Assembly: GCA_015655015.1 (NCBI GenBank)
Contig: JAATFV010000188.1
Location: 1-44,908 of the forward strand
DNA: 44,908 nucleotides
Direction: 5' to 3'
DNA from: Chitinophagales bacterium
Lineage (GTDB): Bacteria; Bacteroidota; Bacteroidia; Chitinophagales; Chitinophagaceae
Shown here in pieces: positions 8,216 to 16,325 of the stretch; the first letter of the stretch is position 1, and each line of letters opens with the position of its first letter. A program made the position numbers and the translations under genes. A model generated the notes under the pieces. The model made no database searches, was not told the origin of the DNA, and saw only the letters and a list, made by a program, of their open reading frames with translations.

Positions 8216-8491
8216 TCAGGGATATTCAGCAAACAAATTGTCTTTATAACACCAGATCCATTGTTCGCCGGGCTCGGACGAAATAATGACGGGGTGGTGG
8301 GTTTTGTGGTTGTGTCTGGTCATGTGCGTATTGGGGGAATCATCACAGCAGAGGGTAATGCCGCAGGTCTGACAGGTACGGAGGTGTACCCAGTCGTCGC
8401 CTGTCTTAATACATTCCTCGCAGACGTACTCTTTTGCCAGCTTCAGCGCTGCTATTTCCTTAATGTGCGAACAGGAAGGATCCGTGTGCAT
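8216..8491 (-). CDS. UBP-type zinc finger protein
   Basis: 91 residues, nearly all zinc finger. Candidate ligands in order: Cys7, His9, Cys24, Cys27, Cys40, Cys43, Cys48, His56, His60, His66. The WVHLRTCQTCG and CCDDSPNTHMTRH stretches and the closing SEPGEQWIWCY match the ZnF-UBP fold, which in eukaryotic deubiquitinases binds the free C-terminal GG of ubiquitin. Bacteria encode stand-alone copies with unknown ligand. It begins 24 bases after the flavoprotein gene and ends 41 bases before the dihydroorotase-like start, so it is in the same transcription unit as the kinase and flavoprotein. Confidence 0.9.
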   Translation of the reverse strand: MHTDPSCSHIKEIAALKLAKEYVCEECIKTGDDWVHLRTCQTCGITLCCDDSPNTHMTRHNHKTHHPVIISSEPGEQWIWCYKDNLFAEYP

Positions 8492-8515
8492 ATAATAATT
8501 TTAAAGGAAATGGAT

Positions 8516-10177
8516 TTACACTTCCGCGAGATATTTGTGTACAAAGCTGATGGACATGCTGCCTTCCCCGACGGCCGAGGCTACCCGGTTCATCGCGCCG
8601 GCACGTACATCCCCCGCCGCGAAAATGCCGGGGCAGCTGGTTTCCAGCAGGTAGGGGTCCCGGTCCTGTTTCCATATCTTATTAAAGCCCGCGTAAGTCT
8701 TCAGATCTCTACCGGTCTCCACAAATCCTTTGTCATCTTTTATGATATCCAGGCCAATCCATTCGGTATAAGGGCGGGCCCCAATGAAAATATACAGCGC
8801 ATCGGCGGGTCTGGTCTCCGACTCTTTGGTCTCACAGTTCCCGATGGTCAGCTGTTTCAGCCTGCCTTCCCCGGCTGCCGAAACGATCTCCCTTTTGCCC
8901 CATACATGGATATTGCTGCGGGTGGCGATCTGGTCGATCAGGTAGGCGGACATGGTGCTGGTCAGGTTCTCCTTCCGGATCAATATATAGACATTCCGGG
9001 CGAATTTCGAGAGGTACATCGCTGCCTGGCCGGCGGAATTGCCGCCGCCTACGACAAAGACCTCTCCATCCCTGAAGGCCGTTGCTTCCGTCATGGCAGC
9101 TCCATAATAAATGCCTGCCCCGGTGAAGTCGTCGATGCCTTCCGTGTCTAATTTCCGATAGTCTACGCCGGTGGTAATGACCACGGTATGGGTATCGATC
9201 TCATTGTCATTATCCAGGATGATCTTTTTATAACCATCTTTCTGCCGGATCTCCTTTACATAACGGGGAAGTAATATCTCGGCTCCCAGCCGGGTGGCCT
9301 GGATGATCGCCCGGCGGGTGAGATCCGCCCCGCTGAGCCCTGTAGGGAAGCCCAGGTAGTTTTCGATCCGGGAGCTGGTCCCTGCCTGTCCGCCGGGAGA
9401 ATGCCGTTCTACCAGCAAGGTCTTCAGCCCTTCCGAGGCGCCATAGACAGATGCTGCCAGGCCGGCCGGCCCGGCGCCAATGATGACTACATCATATATT
9501 ATGTTCTTGCTGTTCGGGTTGAGGCCGATCTTCTCCGCTGTCTGGGGAATATCGGGCGCCAGTAGAAAAGAACCGTCTTCCAGGAAGAGGGCCGGCAGGT
9601 CCTTCAGGCTGATATCATTCAATTTCACTAACTGAGCGGCTTCCGGGTTCGTCTCGATATCAAGCCATTGATAGGGTACGAGGTTTCCCGAAAGGAATTC
9701 CTTTATTTCATGGGACTTGGGAGAAAACTGGTAACCGATCACCTTGATTCCTCTGAATAAGGGTTTATAGGCATTCTGCCAGTCATCCAATAATTCGCTG
9801 ATGATAGGGAAGAGCTTTTCTTCCGGAGGGTCCCAGGGTTTCATCAGGTAATAATCGAGCTGGATGGCATTAATGGCCTTTATGGCGGCGTCCGTATCCG
9901 AATACGCGGTCAGCAGCACCCGCTTGGCATCGGGGTAAAATTCCATGGCTTTTTCCAGGAAATCCACTCCCTCCATTTCCGGCATTCGCTGATCCGAAAT
10001 GATCATGGCCACCGTCTCCGATTTGTTCTTTAGTTCCAGCAGGCTGTCCAACGCCTCTGTAACGGAGTCTGTGCTCAGGATCCTGTATTCTTTTCTAAAC
10101 TGTGCTTTCAGGTCGCGGGTAATAGCCCTTAATACCTGCGGGTCGTCGTCTATGGTAAAAATAATTGGCGAATTCAT
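8516..10177 (-). CDS. Response regulator-thioredoxin reductase-like fusion
   Basis: 553 residues in three parts. Residues 1-125 are a REC domain (acidic pocket DDD at 10-12, phospho-acceptor Asp62 in SDQRMP, Lys113). Residues about 142-212 resemble a glutaredoxin/thioredoxin fold but the CxxC site reads SPKS. Residues about 228-553 are a FAD/NAD(P)H oxidoreductase of the thioredoxin-reductase class: FAD loop GAGPAGL at 234-240, NAD(P) loop GGGNSAG at 377-383, and FAD-binding AAGD at 520-523. The CxxC normally found near residue 357 is absent (GIYYGAA). Only two cysteines are present overall (448, 515). It starts 47 bases after the kinase gene, so it is the likely phosphorylation target. Output is unknown. 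Confidence 0.93.
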   Translation of the reverse strand: MNSPIIFTIDDDPQVLRAITRDLKAQFRKEYRILSTDSVTEALDSLLELKNKSETVAMIISDQRMPEMEGVDFLEKAMEFYPDAKRVLLTAYSDTDAAIKAINAIQLDYYLMKPWDPPEEKLFPIISELLDDWQNAYKPLFRGIKVIGYQFSPKSHEIKEFLSGNLVPYQWLDIETNPEAAQLVKLNDISLKDLPALFLEDGSFLLAPDIPQTAEKIGLNPNSKNIIYDVVIIGAGPAGLAASVYGASEGLKTLLVERHSPGGQAGTSSRIENYLGFPTGLSGADLTRRAIIQATRLGAEILLPRYVKEIRQKDGYKKIILDNDNEIDTHTVVITTGVDYRKLDTEGIDDFTGAGIYYGAAMTEATAFRDGEVFVVGGGNSAGQAAMYLSKFARNVYILIRKENLTSTMSAYLIDQIATRSNIHVWGKREIVSAAGEGRLKQLTIGNCETKESETRPADALYIFIGARPYTEWIGLDIIKDDKGFVETGRDLKTYAGFNKIWKQDRDPYLLETSCPGIFAAGDVRAGAMNRVASAVGEGSMSISFVHKYLAEV

Positions 10178-10224
10178 ATTAGGTTCTTAGGTCCTGCAAG
10201 TTACATTTTTGAACGATCATCCCC

Positions 10225-11625
10225 TTAACCGTTTATCGGAAAACAAATGATGAAAGAGGTGCGGCCCGGTACAGAGTCCACTTTGACCGTTCCTTTATGT
10301 TGCTTAATGATCTGGTTGACCACATCCAGTCCCAGCCCTGTTCCTTTTCCAATTTCCTTGGTGGTGAAGAAAGGATCGAAGATACGGGATCTGATCTCCT
10401 CCGGAATGCCCGGGCCATTGTCTGTGATGGTGATTTCCGCGTATTCCCTGTCTTTTTTCGTTTTTATCCGAAGCTGGCCCTTGCCTGCAGGCGCCATAGC
10501 GTCAACCGCATTATCAATGAGATTGGTCCATACCTGGTTCAGCTCTCCGACCAGGGCCATTATTTTAGGCAGCGTGTTATCGAATTCTTCTATTACTTCG
10601 ATATTCCCTTTTTTCAGCTTATAATTCATCATGGTAAGGGTGCTCTTTATACCGACGTGGATGTCTGTAAATTGTTTGCCCTTTCCCTGGTCCATATGGG
10701 TAAAATTTTTGACAGAGCTCACCAGCTCGGAGATGCGCTGGGAAGACTCCTGGATATCATGCACCATTCTTTCCGTCACCAGGTTGGTATTGATCCAGTT
10801 GAAGATAGGGGAAAGATATTTTTCGGGGATATGTTCCTTGAAGGTGGCCAGGTCATCGCACGTGAACGCATAGTCCAGGAAGTTCTCTGCGATCTCGTCG
10901 CTGTTGGACACCTGGTGATCGTCCAGCCAATCCCGCATGGTGTCCTCCTGTTCGGTGCGCTCCATCAGGGTCAGTTTGGGCTTATCCGTTCTTGACAATA
11001 CTTCGAACAGTTTGTTGGTGACGAGGTCTACGTCTTTGTCTTCCATCCGGATGGCGATGACAGCTTTGAAGGCTTGAGGCTCCAGCTGTAAATGTTTGAT
11101 CAGGGTGGTGGACCCGCGGACAATGGCGGCGGCGGGGTTGTTCAGCTCATGGGCGAGCCCGGCCGATAATTTCCCCAGCGCCAGCATTTTCTCATTCTGC
11201 TGCTGATAGGAGGTGAAATCCCGTACACGGGTAGTCATGATGTGTACCAGGGCCTGGGTCAGCTCATAGTTGTTGCTGATAAGGTCGCGGACCTTTTCTA
11301 TCGGGAAGGTCATGATAAAGGCATGCCGCGTTATTTTGCCGAATACGTTAGCGGTCTTTCCCCGGGAGAAAGGGAGGTAGCCAGTGATATAGGGCGCTTC
11401 CCATTCGGTGATCTCCCGGCTTTCGTTCTTTTGAAGCAAATATATTTTCAGCTTCCCCTGCAGGATGAAATGGGTGCCTTTGACGGGAGTGTCTGCCTTG
11501 AAGAGGAGCTCCCCTTCGGCCAGTTCGTACTGGGTGCTGTTATCTATCAGCCACTGAAGCTGTTCCAGCGGAACTTCTTTCAGGGTTTCGAAGGAGTGTA
11601 GGAGCTCAGGTGTGACGGTTTGCAT
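10225..11625 (-). CDS. Histidine kinase with cyclic-nucleotide-binding domain
   Basis: 466 residues. Residues about 8-135 form a cNMP-binding/Crp-like sensor domain (ELAEGELLFKADTP...FILQGKLKIYLLQ). The HisKA motif LSAGLAHELNNPAAAI places the phospho-His at 159. After a long inserted helical region (about 180-300) come the HATPase motifs NLIDNAVDAM, DNGPGIP and GTGLGLDVV. There is no membrane segment, so the kinase is cytoplasmic and should sense a small intracellular ligand; the ligand is not known. It is the first gene of a minus-strand run, 47 bases before the REC-flavoprotein fusion. Confidence 0.93.
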   Translation of the reverse strand: MQTVTPELLHSFETLKEVPLEQLQWLIDNSTQYELAEGELLFKADTPVKGTHFILQGKLKIYLLQKNESREITEWEAPYITGYLPFSRGKTANVFGKITRHAFIMTFPIEKVRDLISNNYELTQALVHIMTTRVRDFTSYQQQNEKMLALGKLSAGLAHELNNPAAAIVRGSTTLIKHLQLEPQAFKAVIAIRMEDKDVDLVTNKLFEVLSRTDKPKLTLMERTEQEDTMRDWLDDHQVSNSDEIAENFLDYAFTCDDLATFKEHIPEKYLSPIFNWINTNLVTERMVHDIQESSQRISELVSSVKNFTHMDQGKGKQFTDIHVGIKSTLTMMNYKLKKGNIEVIEEFDNTLPKIMALVGELNQVWTNLIDNAVDAMAPAGKGQLRIKTKKDREYAEITITDNGPGIPEEIRSRIFDPFFTTKEIGKGTGLGLDVVNQIIKQHKGTVKVDSVPGRTSFIICFPING

Positions 11626-11720
11626 ACTGGCAAGTTAAGGGAAATCACGGATTTTCGGCCCAACCGGGTAAACAGGCCAGGGGGGTGAATTGGGTTTTTA
11701 GCCCGCGCCTGCCTTTTAAC

Positions 11721-11753
11721 AAAAAAAGCCCCGGCAAGGCCAGGGTCTTTTTT
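11721..11753 (-). terminator. Intrinsic terminator after lipoprotein gene
   Basis: An A-run followed by GCCCCGGC, loop AAG, GCCAGGGTC and a T-run. On the minus strand this is a GC hairpin (one bulge, one mismatch) with U-tract, 23 bases after the lipoprotein stop. The flanking A/T tracts make it potentially bidirectional. It separates the lipoprotein from the kinase operon. Confidence 0.8.
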
Positions 11754-11775
11754 ATATTAAAGGGCAATATTGTTC

Positions 11776-12741
11776 TTAATAAGGTAAACTAAGAGTAACG
11801 CTCTTTCCTCCTGCTCCCGTATAAACCAGCTTAAAATAAAGGATCAGGGGACACTCGCCGGTCACCGGGGCGCCATTGCCATCGAGGCCAAGGGTCAGGT
11901 CCAGCGTTACAGCAGGACGGATGATCTTCACTTCCCCGGCCGTAATACGAAAGCTACAGGATTGTTTTACCACTACCGGCGTGCTGATGACGGTCTCGAA
12001 AGCGTTGCCGAACCGGTTGGAGCCCCATTCGGTGATGCCGTCAGTGGCGCCATCCGTATGCGTGCCGGACTCGGTAACGACGATGCCATTGCTATAGGTA
12101 TACATCCGCTGCCGGGCCACATGCCACGAGCGTTTGGCGCCGTCATCGAAGCTGACGGTCATGTCATCGCTGGTGACAGTATGGATAATGCTGGTCAGGT
12201 TAGCCAGGTTGATCAGGCTTCCGCCGCTGACATTCGTATACAGATGGGTGCCGTTCAGCGTGATGGTCTTGCCATCGCTGATGCGGGTGATCTTTAAATT
12301 CTGTAAACTAACGGTAATGGTTGCTCCTTTATCCGACCATCTTACGCCGGGTTTCATGGAGATGACGACCACTCCGGTACGGGTGCGGGTCAGGCCGCAG
12401 CTGCCGCCATTATAGGTAATGGTAATTGTCCGCGGATTGACGGTGGTGTCTACCATCACGGAGGCATCACAGATAAGGCTGGTAACGGCGTAAGCGCCTG
12501 TCGTCTGTACGCCGGGTGCGATACTGCTGCCGGTGACGCTGGTTTGAGCGGCCAGCATAGTGTTCACATCATTGGTAACGTCATCCGTCTCGCTGGAGAC
12601 ACGGGTCTGGTCATCAGATTGCGTCTGCAGGTCTGCATCCGAAGTGTACGAATTGTCAACGTTATTGCTCTTTTTACAGGCAAACACGAGTCCCGCTATG
12701 GTAATAGCGATCACAGGGAGATACAGGCTTTTTAGTTTCAT
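11776..12741 (-). CDS. Putative lipoprotein of unknown function
   Basis: 321 residues. The N-terminus is a lipoprotein signal with Cys22 in the lipobox (GLVFACKK). After about 40 Asp/Ser/Thr-rich residues (a likely flexible stalk) comes a beta-rich domain with repeated T/V strand patterns and cysteines at roughly 90, 114, 261 and 295. No family was recognised. It is expected to sit in the inner or outer membrane leaflet facing the periplasm or the surface. It is divergent from the outer-membrane protein gene at 12952, with 210 bases between; no full promoter match was found in that gap, only a near match (TAAATTTC at 12942-12949). Confidence 0.75.
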   Translation of the reverse strand: MKLKSLYLPVIAITIAGLVFACKKSNNVDNSYTSDADLQTQSDDQTRVSSETDDVTNDVNTMLAAQTSVTGSSIAPGVQTTGAYAVTSLICDASVMVDTTVNPRTITITYNGGSCGLTRTRTGVVVISMKPGVRWSDKGATITVSLQNLKITRISDGKTITLNGTHLYTNVSGGSLINLANLTSIIHTVTSDDMTVSFDDGAKRSWHVARQRMYTYSNGIVVTESGTHTDGATDGITEWGSNRFGNAFETVISTPVVVKQSCSFRITAGEVKIIRPAVTLDLTLGLDGNGAPVTGECPLILYFKLVYTGAGGKSVTLSLPY

Positions 12742-12951
12742 ACTTACGAGTTTAACGTGGTGGTGGTTGGTTTATAAATGGTTTCCTATAGGATGTTAAA
12801 TTTTTCGAATAGTTTAACGAGGTCTTATTTATTTTATTTCTTATTTGAAAAGGATACCTTATCTGGTAGATAATTCGGCGGTTATAAAATACGAAAAAAG
12901 GATATTAGACGTTTACACCCTGGTATCGACCCTACAACCCATAAATTTCGG

Positions 12952-14448
12952 ATGAACTATTTTTTGTTTTTTTTATCGGCCTTTCTTTTGGGCCCCGGGC
13001 TTGCCCATTCCCAGGATCCCTGTCGCAAAAAATCCTCCTTATTTAAATTTGATGTTTCGGCACATCCCCGCATCTTTACGGAGAAGCTGGGCAACCATCC
13101 ACAATTTCCTTTTCTTCAAAAAGAAAAAGGCGTAGATACGCGGGCGTTGTTCCTGAACGCGGTAAAGGATCCTGAAAACAGGAAAAATTATAAGAAGGAA
13201 TTTGCCGAATTCAACGAGCTGCTGAAGGATATAGGGTTTCCTAACGGGTATAAAGGACTTACCCTTTCCCGGATCGAAAATTTGTTCATCAATCCCGGGA
13301 CGATCGGCAATCTTGGTTTTTATAATAAAGAATATCCGCAGAACAGTTATATCTACGTAAAGCTGAATCCTGCCGGAGAGGAGCCCGATGGCGTAGCTGC
13401 CTGGAAGATCACGGGGCCTGCCGGTTGTTACATCTATATATTACATACCTGCGGGAATGCCTTTTATCCCGGCAATGCCGGGGAAGGTTGCTGCAAGGAG
13501 ATCCTGCTCGAATCGATGGCCATCCCCCTGGATATAGAAAAGGATACAACGGCGCGGCCCCTGCATATGAAGATCAGCTTTTACCAGGCACGGCTGGCGC
13601 CTTCAAAACGTAAGGGGAAGGACCGCCCTGCCGGCGGGCTGGATACGGTGTATAAGCTGGTCCGTAGTATCGATACGCTCAGCTCTTTTAAGGATACGGC
13701 CGGCAGCAGGTTACGGGTATATGCAAACGCTAATTCAAAGAGGCTTCTTGTATGCAGGGACACGGTCCTTCGGGTGAACCCGCGATTGCTGGCGGATAGT
13801 GCTCATGCCGGTAAAGATCCTGTGGAATACGGACATTCCGATACGGCTTTTGTACGGGAATATGAAAATGGAGATCTTTCCTGCCATAAGAAATGGGAGA
13901 TAGCCCTGGACGGGGGAGGCTCTTTCAATTCCATCCCCCGCTTTGACAATACGACGGAACATTCCCGTACGGACGGGGCGCATGTCGCCGCGGAGCTGGC
14001 TATTTCAAGGATCTTCAGTCATTGGTTCCAGGCGGGGATCTCCGCCTCGTACATTACCTTGTCCTATCAGGACGATATAGCCTATCCCGGTTCTGTAGCC
14101 GGCACTTATAATACCGTTACGTTGGGGCATCCCATTATTCCTCTTCAACTGTTCGGGAAAGCAACGATCGGGGGACCGCTTCACTGGCAATCCAATGTGT
14201 CCCTGTCCGCCGGATACTCCATTCCCACGAAGGGGAAGATCGAAAACAGTGGAAATACCCTGGCAGCCAATCCTTCCCTGAAAGGAGGCCTTACTGCAGG
14301 TCTCAAGCTGGGTATCGCTTATTTCTTCAGCTGCAAATTCGGGGTTGGTCTTTCTTTCGATGGACAGTACTTTAATAATAAAGGAGCTGCGATGAATTAT
14401 CATTTGATGGCGCTCCCCATTACACTGGGGATAAGGTATCGGTTTTAG
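12952..14448 (+). CDS. Putative outer-membrane beta-barrel protein
   Basis: 498 residues. A signal peptide (about 1-20, ending AHS-Q) precedes a soluble region of roughly 300 residues with several Cys (AGCYIYILHTCGNAF, GEGCCKE). From about 320 the sequence alternates in amphipathic strands and ends in an aromatic residue (GIRYRF), which is typical of outer-membrane barrels with a porin-like C-terminus. Neither the soluble part nor the barrel was matched to a named family. Transcription runs away from the neighbouring lipoprotein gene. Function unknown. Confidence 0.72.
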   Translation: MNYFLFFLSAFLLGPGLAHSQDPCRKKSSLFKFDVSAHPRIFTEKLGNHPQFPFLQKEKGVDTRALFLNAVKDPENRKNYKKEFAEFNELLKDIGFPNGYKGLTLSRIENLFINPGTIGNLGFYNKEYPQNSYIYVKLNPAGEEPDGVAAWKITGPAGCYIYILHTCGNAFYPGNAGEGCCKEILLESMAIPLDIEKDTTARPLHMKISFYQARLAPSKRKGKDRPAGGLDTVYKLVRSIDTLSSFKDTAGSRLRVYANANSKRLLVCRDTVLRVNPRLLADSAHAGKDPVEYGHSDTAFVREYENGDLSCHKKWEIALDGGGSFNSIPRFDNTTEHSRTDGAHVAAELAISRIFSHWFQAGISASYITLSYQDDIAYPGSVAGTYNTVTLGHPIIPLQLFGKATIGGPLHWQSNVSLSAGYSIPTKGKIENSGNTLAANPSLKGGLTAGLKLGIAYFFSCKFGVGLSFDGQYFNNKGAAMNYHLMALPITLGIRYRF

Positions 14449-14505
14449 GCCGGCCGGTCGCATTCGCCGGAAGCCCGCGTGGAATGGAAAATATTTTTCG
14501 CTGAA

Positions 14506-14532
14506 GGGCGTTAAATTATTAATTTCACGCCC
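14506..14532. repeat. Inverted repeat downstream of OMP gene
   Basis: GGGCGT-T-AAATT, loop ATT, AATTT-C-ACGCCC: an 11-bp stem with one internal mismatch, 58 bases after the outer-membrane protein stop. No T-run follows on the plus strand, so it is either a weak terminator or an operator-like dyad. The rest of 14449-14680 holds nothing I can support beyond a doubtful 26-codon ORF. Confidence 0.55.
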
Positions 14533-14680
14533 TATGCAGCTTGTCGAACTATTAAAGTCCCGCAATAGTCAACTTCCCGCCGACAAAAAGACACGTAAGC
14601 GCCGGCCTGTATAGTCGTTTCCCCTAACACTTACCTACTTCCGCTCTCTTAATTTATTAATTATCTCATTCCTCTTATTT

Positions 14681-15415
14681 ATGCACACCCTGCTACAACA
14701 GGAGCATGTGTCCTATACTATGGCGGATCGCCAGGTATGGTCCATTCTCTATACCCGCCAGCTCGGGGCCATCGAAAAATATGCTTATCAATATTTTGCC
14801 CGGGGTCTTGACCAATTGGGATTCAATGCTGGATCCATCCCTGAATTTTCTGCCATCAATCAAAGACTGGAGCCGCTTACCGGCTGGAAAGTCTATGCTG
14901 TTCCGGGCCTGATCCCCAACCGGTCCTTTTTTAAGCTGATGGCGTTTCGACGATTTGGCGCCACGACCTGGCTCCGGAAAATGGAGCAGCTGGATTACCT
15001 GGAAGAACCGGACATGTTCCATGATGTGTTCGGGCATATCCCTTTACTGGCCGATCCCCTGGTTGCCGGTTTCCTGGTGGGGCTTGCCCGGATCGCAGAA
15101 CGTTTCATCGATCAGGAAGAAGTGATCGAGTGGATAGCGAGGCTGTACTGGTATACCATCGAGTTTGGCCTGGTGCAGGAGGAGGGTAGGGAGACTAAGA
15201 TATACGGCGCCGGGATCCTGTCTTCTATCGGTGAAACAGCCTTTAGCCTCTCCGCCGGCGCCCGTCGTTTGCCTTTTGACCTGGAACAGGTCCTGGATAC
15301 CCCCTATATAAAAGACAAATTCCAGGAGTCATACTTTGTCCTGGATTCCATGGAACAATTGCCCGATATCCTGGCTGCATTGGATCAGCGGCTGCGGGCA
15401 GCTTACAGCGTGTAA
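14681..15415 (+). CDS. phhA: Phenylalanine-4-hydroxylase
   Basis: 244 residues, an aromatic amino acid hydroxylase catalytic domain without a regulatory domain, as usual for bacteria. The iron ligands are visible: His114 and His119 in DMFHDVFGHIPLL and Glu161 in YTIEFGLVQE, with the family spacing. The enzyme converts phenylalanine to tyrosine with O2 and a tetrahydropterin, in the cytoplasm. Substrate preference for Phe over Trp or Tyr is inferred from overall similarity to PhhA. It stands alone; a pterin dehydratase gene is not adjacent. A terminator follows at 15482-15510. Confidence 0.92.
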   Translation: MHTLLQQEHVSYTMADRQVWSILYTRQLGAIEKYAYQYFARGLDQLGFNAGSIPEFSAINQRLEPLTGWKVYAVPGLIPNRSFFKLMAFRRFGATTWLRKMEQLDYLEEPDMFHDVFGHIPLLADPLVAGFLVGLARIAERFIDQEEVIEWIARLYWYTIEFGLVQEEGRETKIYGAGILSSIGETAFSLSAGARRLPFDLEQVLDTPYIKDKFQESYFVLDSMEQLPDILAALDQRLRAAYSV

Positions 15416-15420
15416 AATAA

Positions 15421-15441
15421 ATTGCTAATTTTATTAGCAAT
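15421..15441. promoter_or_regulatory. Operator-like dyad ATTGCTAAT-N3-ATTAGCAAT
   Basis: A perfect 9-bp inverted repeat with a 3-base spacer lies immediately after phhA and overlaps the -33 element of the adjacent promoter match. An AT-rich dyad over a -33 box looks like a regulator-binding site; it could instead be a simple hairpin in the phhA 3' UTR. Confidence 0.5.
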
Positions 15442-15453
15442 TCGGTATCTTTG
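15422..15453 (+). promoter_or_regulatory. Bacteroidota promoter match (TTG-N21-TATCTTTG)
   Basis: TTG at 15422-15424 and TATCTTTG at 15446-15453 fit the -33/-7 consensus with a 21-base spacer. No plus-strand gene starts nearby: the next plus-strand element is the terminator at 15482, so a transcript from here would be about 50 bases long. Confidence 0.45.
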
Positions 15454-15481
15454 GTTTTTGTTCGACCAATTATTGATACTA

Positions 15482-15510
15482 CCCGGCTCTCCCAAAGGGC
15501 CGGGTTTTTA
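15482..15510 (+). terminator. Intrinsic terminator
   Basis: CCCGGCTC, 7-base loop, GGGCCGGG (one G-U pair), then TTTTT. It ends either phhA transcription (67 bases after the stop) or the short transcript predicted from the promoter match at 15422. Confidence 0.85.
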
Positions 15511-15545
15511 TACTACCACCAATGATGGAAATAAAACCGCGAAGA

Positions 15546-16112
15546 TCACTGACCATTTCTTAGCCGGCTAAAGGTCCACATTCCAATGCCCAGGAAAGAC
15601 GCCAGGTGTTGGTTCTGAACACGCCGCGAAAGGTCCGGAAAGTTTTCTATCAGGAACAGATAACGTTCGGAAGCTGATTTCATCTTTAGCTGCTTGAAAA
15701 GGGTATACCATAATAAGCTGTATTGAACAGCTATGCGGCGGCCATGAAAATGAAACTCCGGGAATAATCCATAGGTAGTTTCAAGCTCGGAAAAAGTAAT
15801 GGAATAGACCGTGCAAGGTTCGAGCGCCTGGATATATTCGTCGGTGATGGTCTGTTTTTTAAACCCTTCCGTGGGAGCGATCACATCTCCTTCTCTTAAG
15901 AACCAGATGTTTTGTTCCTGTCCCGCAGCATCTTTTGTATAACACCTCACCAGCCCCCTGATAACAAAATAAACCTTTCTGTTGATGGAGCCGGCCTGCA
16001 GCAGGTAGGCTTTTTTAGGGAATTCTTCCAGGACGGTGATCTTTTGCAGATGATGCTGCAGCTCCGGGGATAAGGGGGCAAGCCGTTCAAGGAAAGTGAA
16101 CAAGTCTGTCAT
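15546..16112 (-). CDS. Crp/Fnr-family regulator
   Basis: 188 residues. An N-terminal cyclic-nucleotide-binding-type beta roll (about 20-115, with KKAYLLQAGSINRKVYFVIRGLVRCY) is followed by a long helix and a C-terminal helix-turn-helix (about 160-187, QNQHLASFLGIGMWTFSRLRN). It lacks the full cAMP-binding set of E. coli Crp, as is common for Bacteroidota members, so the ligand is unknown. It is convergent with phhA. The HTH core GMWTFSRLR replaces the more usual S-x-x-x-LSR-x-R pattern. Target genes are not known. Confidence 0.88.
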   Translation of the reverse strand: MTDLFTFLERLAPLSPELQHHLQKITVLEEFPKKAYLLQAGSINRKVYFVIRGLVRCYTKDAAGQEQNIWFLREGDVIAPTEGFKKQTITDEYIQALEPCTVYSITFSELETTYGLFPEFHFHGRRIAVQYSLLWYTLFKQLKMKSASERYLFLIENFPDLSRRVQNQHLASFLGIGMWTFSRLRNGQ

Positions 16113-16308
16113 AGGATCGGGTCTATAAATGATAAAATAGCACTACGAAAACAATGATCACACTAAGGCGATCTCATAAAAGGATGACACAAAGGCGACC
16201 ACACAAATATAATAGGAACTTTTATTGCAAAGCTGGTTTAGAAACGAAAAGAAAACGCTTATTCCACCCTATAGGAAAGCCGCAGGAATACGGTCGGAAA
16301 TTTATAAA

Positions 16309-16316
16309 TACCTTTA
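16309..16316 (+). promoter_or_regulatory. Possible -7 box for NUDIX gene
   Basis: TACCTTTA differs from TAnnTTTG only at the last base and lies 9 bases before the NUDIX start, which would make the mRNA almost leaderless. No -33 TTG at the right spacing was found. Confidence 0.25.
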
Positions 16317-16325
16317 GAGATTACA

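Noticed and set aside
8198..9151. Plus-strand ORF of 317 codons
   Set aside because: It is antisense to the UBP and flavoprotein genes, which have clear family motifs; no promoter or conserved motif supports it.
14534..14614. 26-codon plus-strand ORF before phhA (starts MQLVELLKSRN)
   Set aside because: It could be a leader peptide, but it has no aromatic residues that would fit attenuation of an aromatic hydroxylase gene, and no ribosome site was seen.
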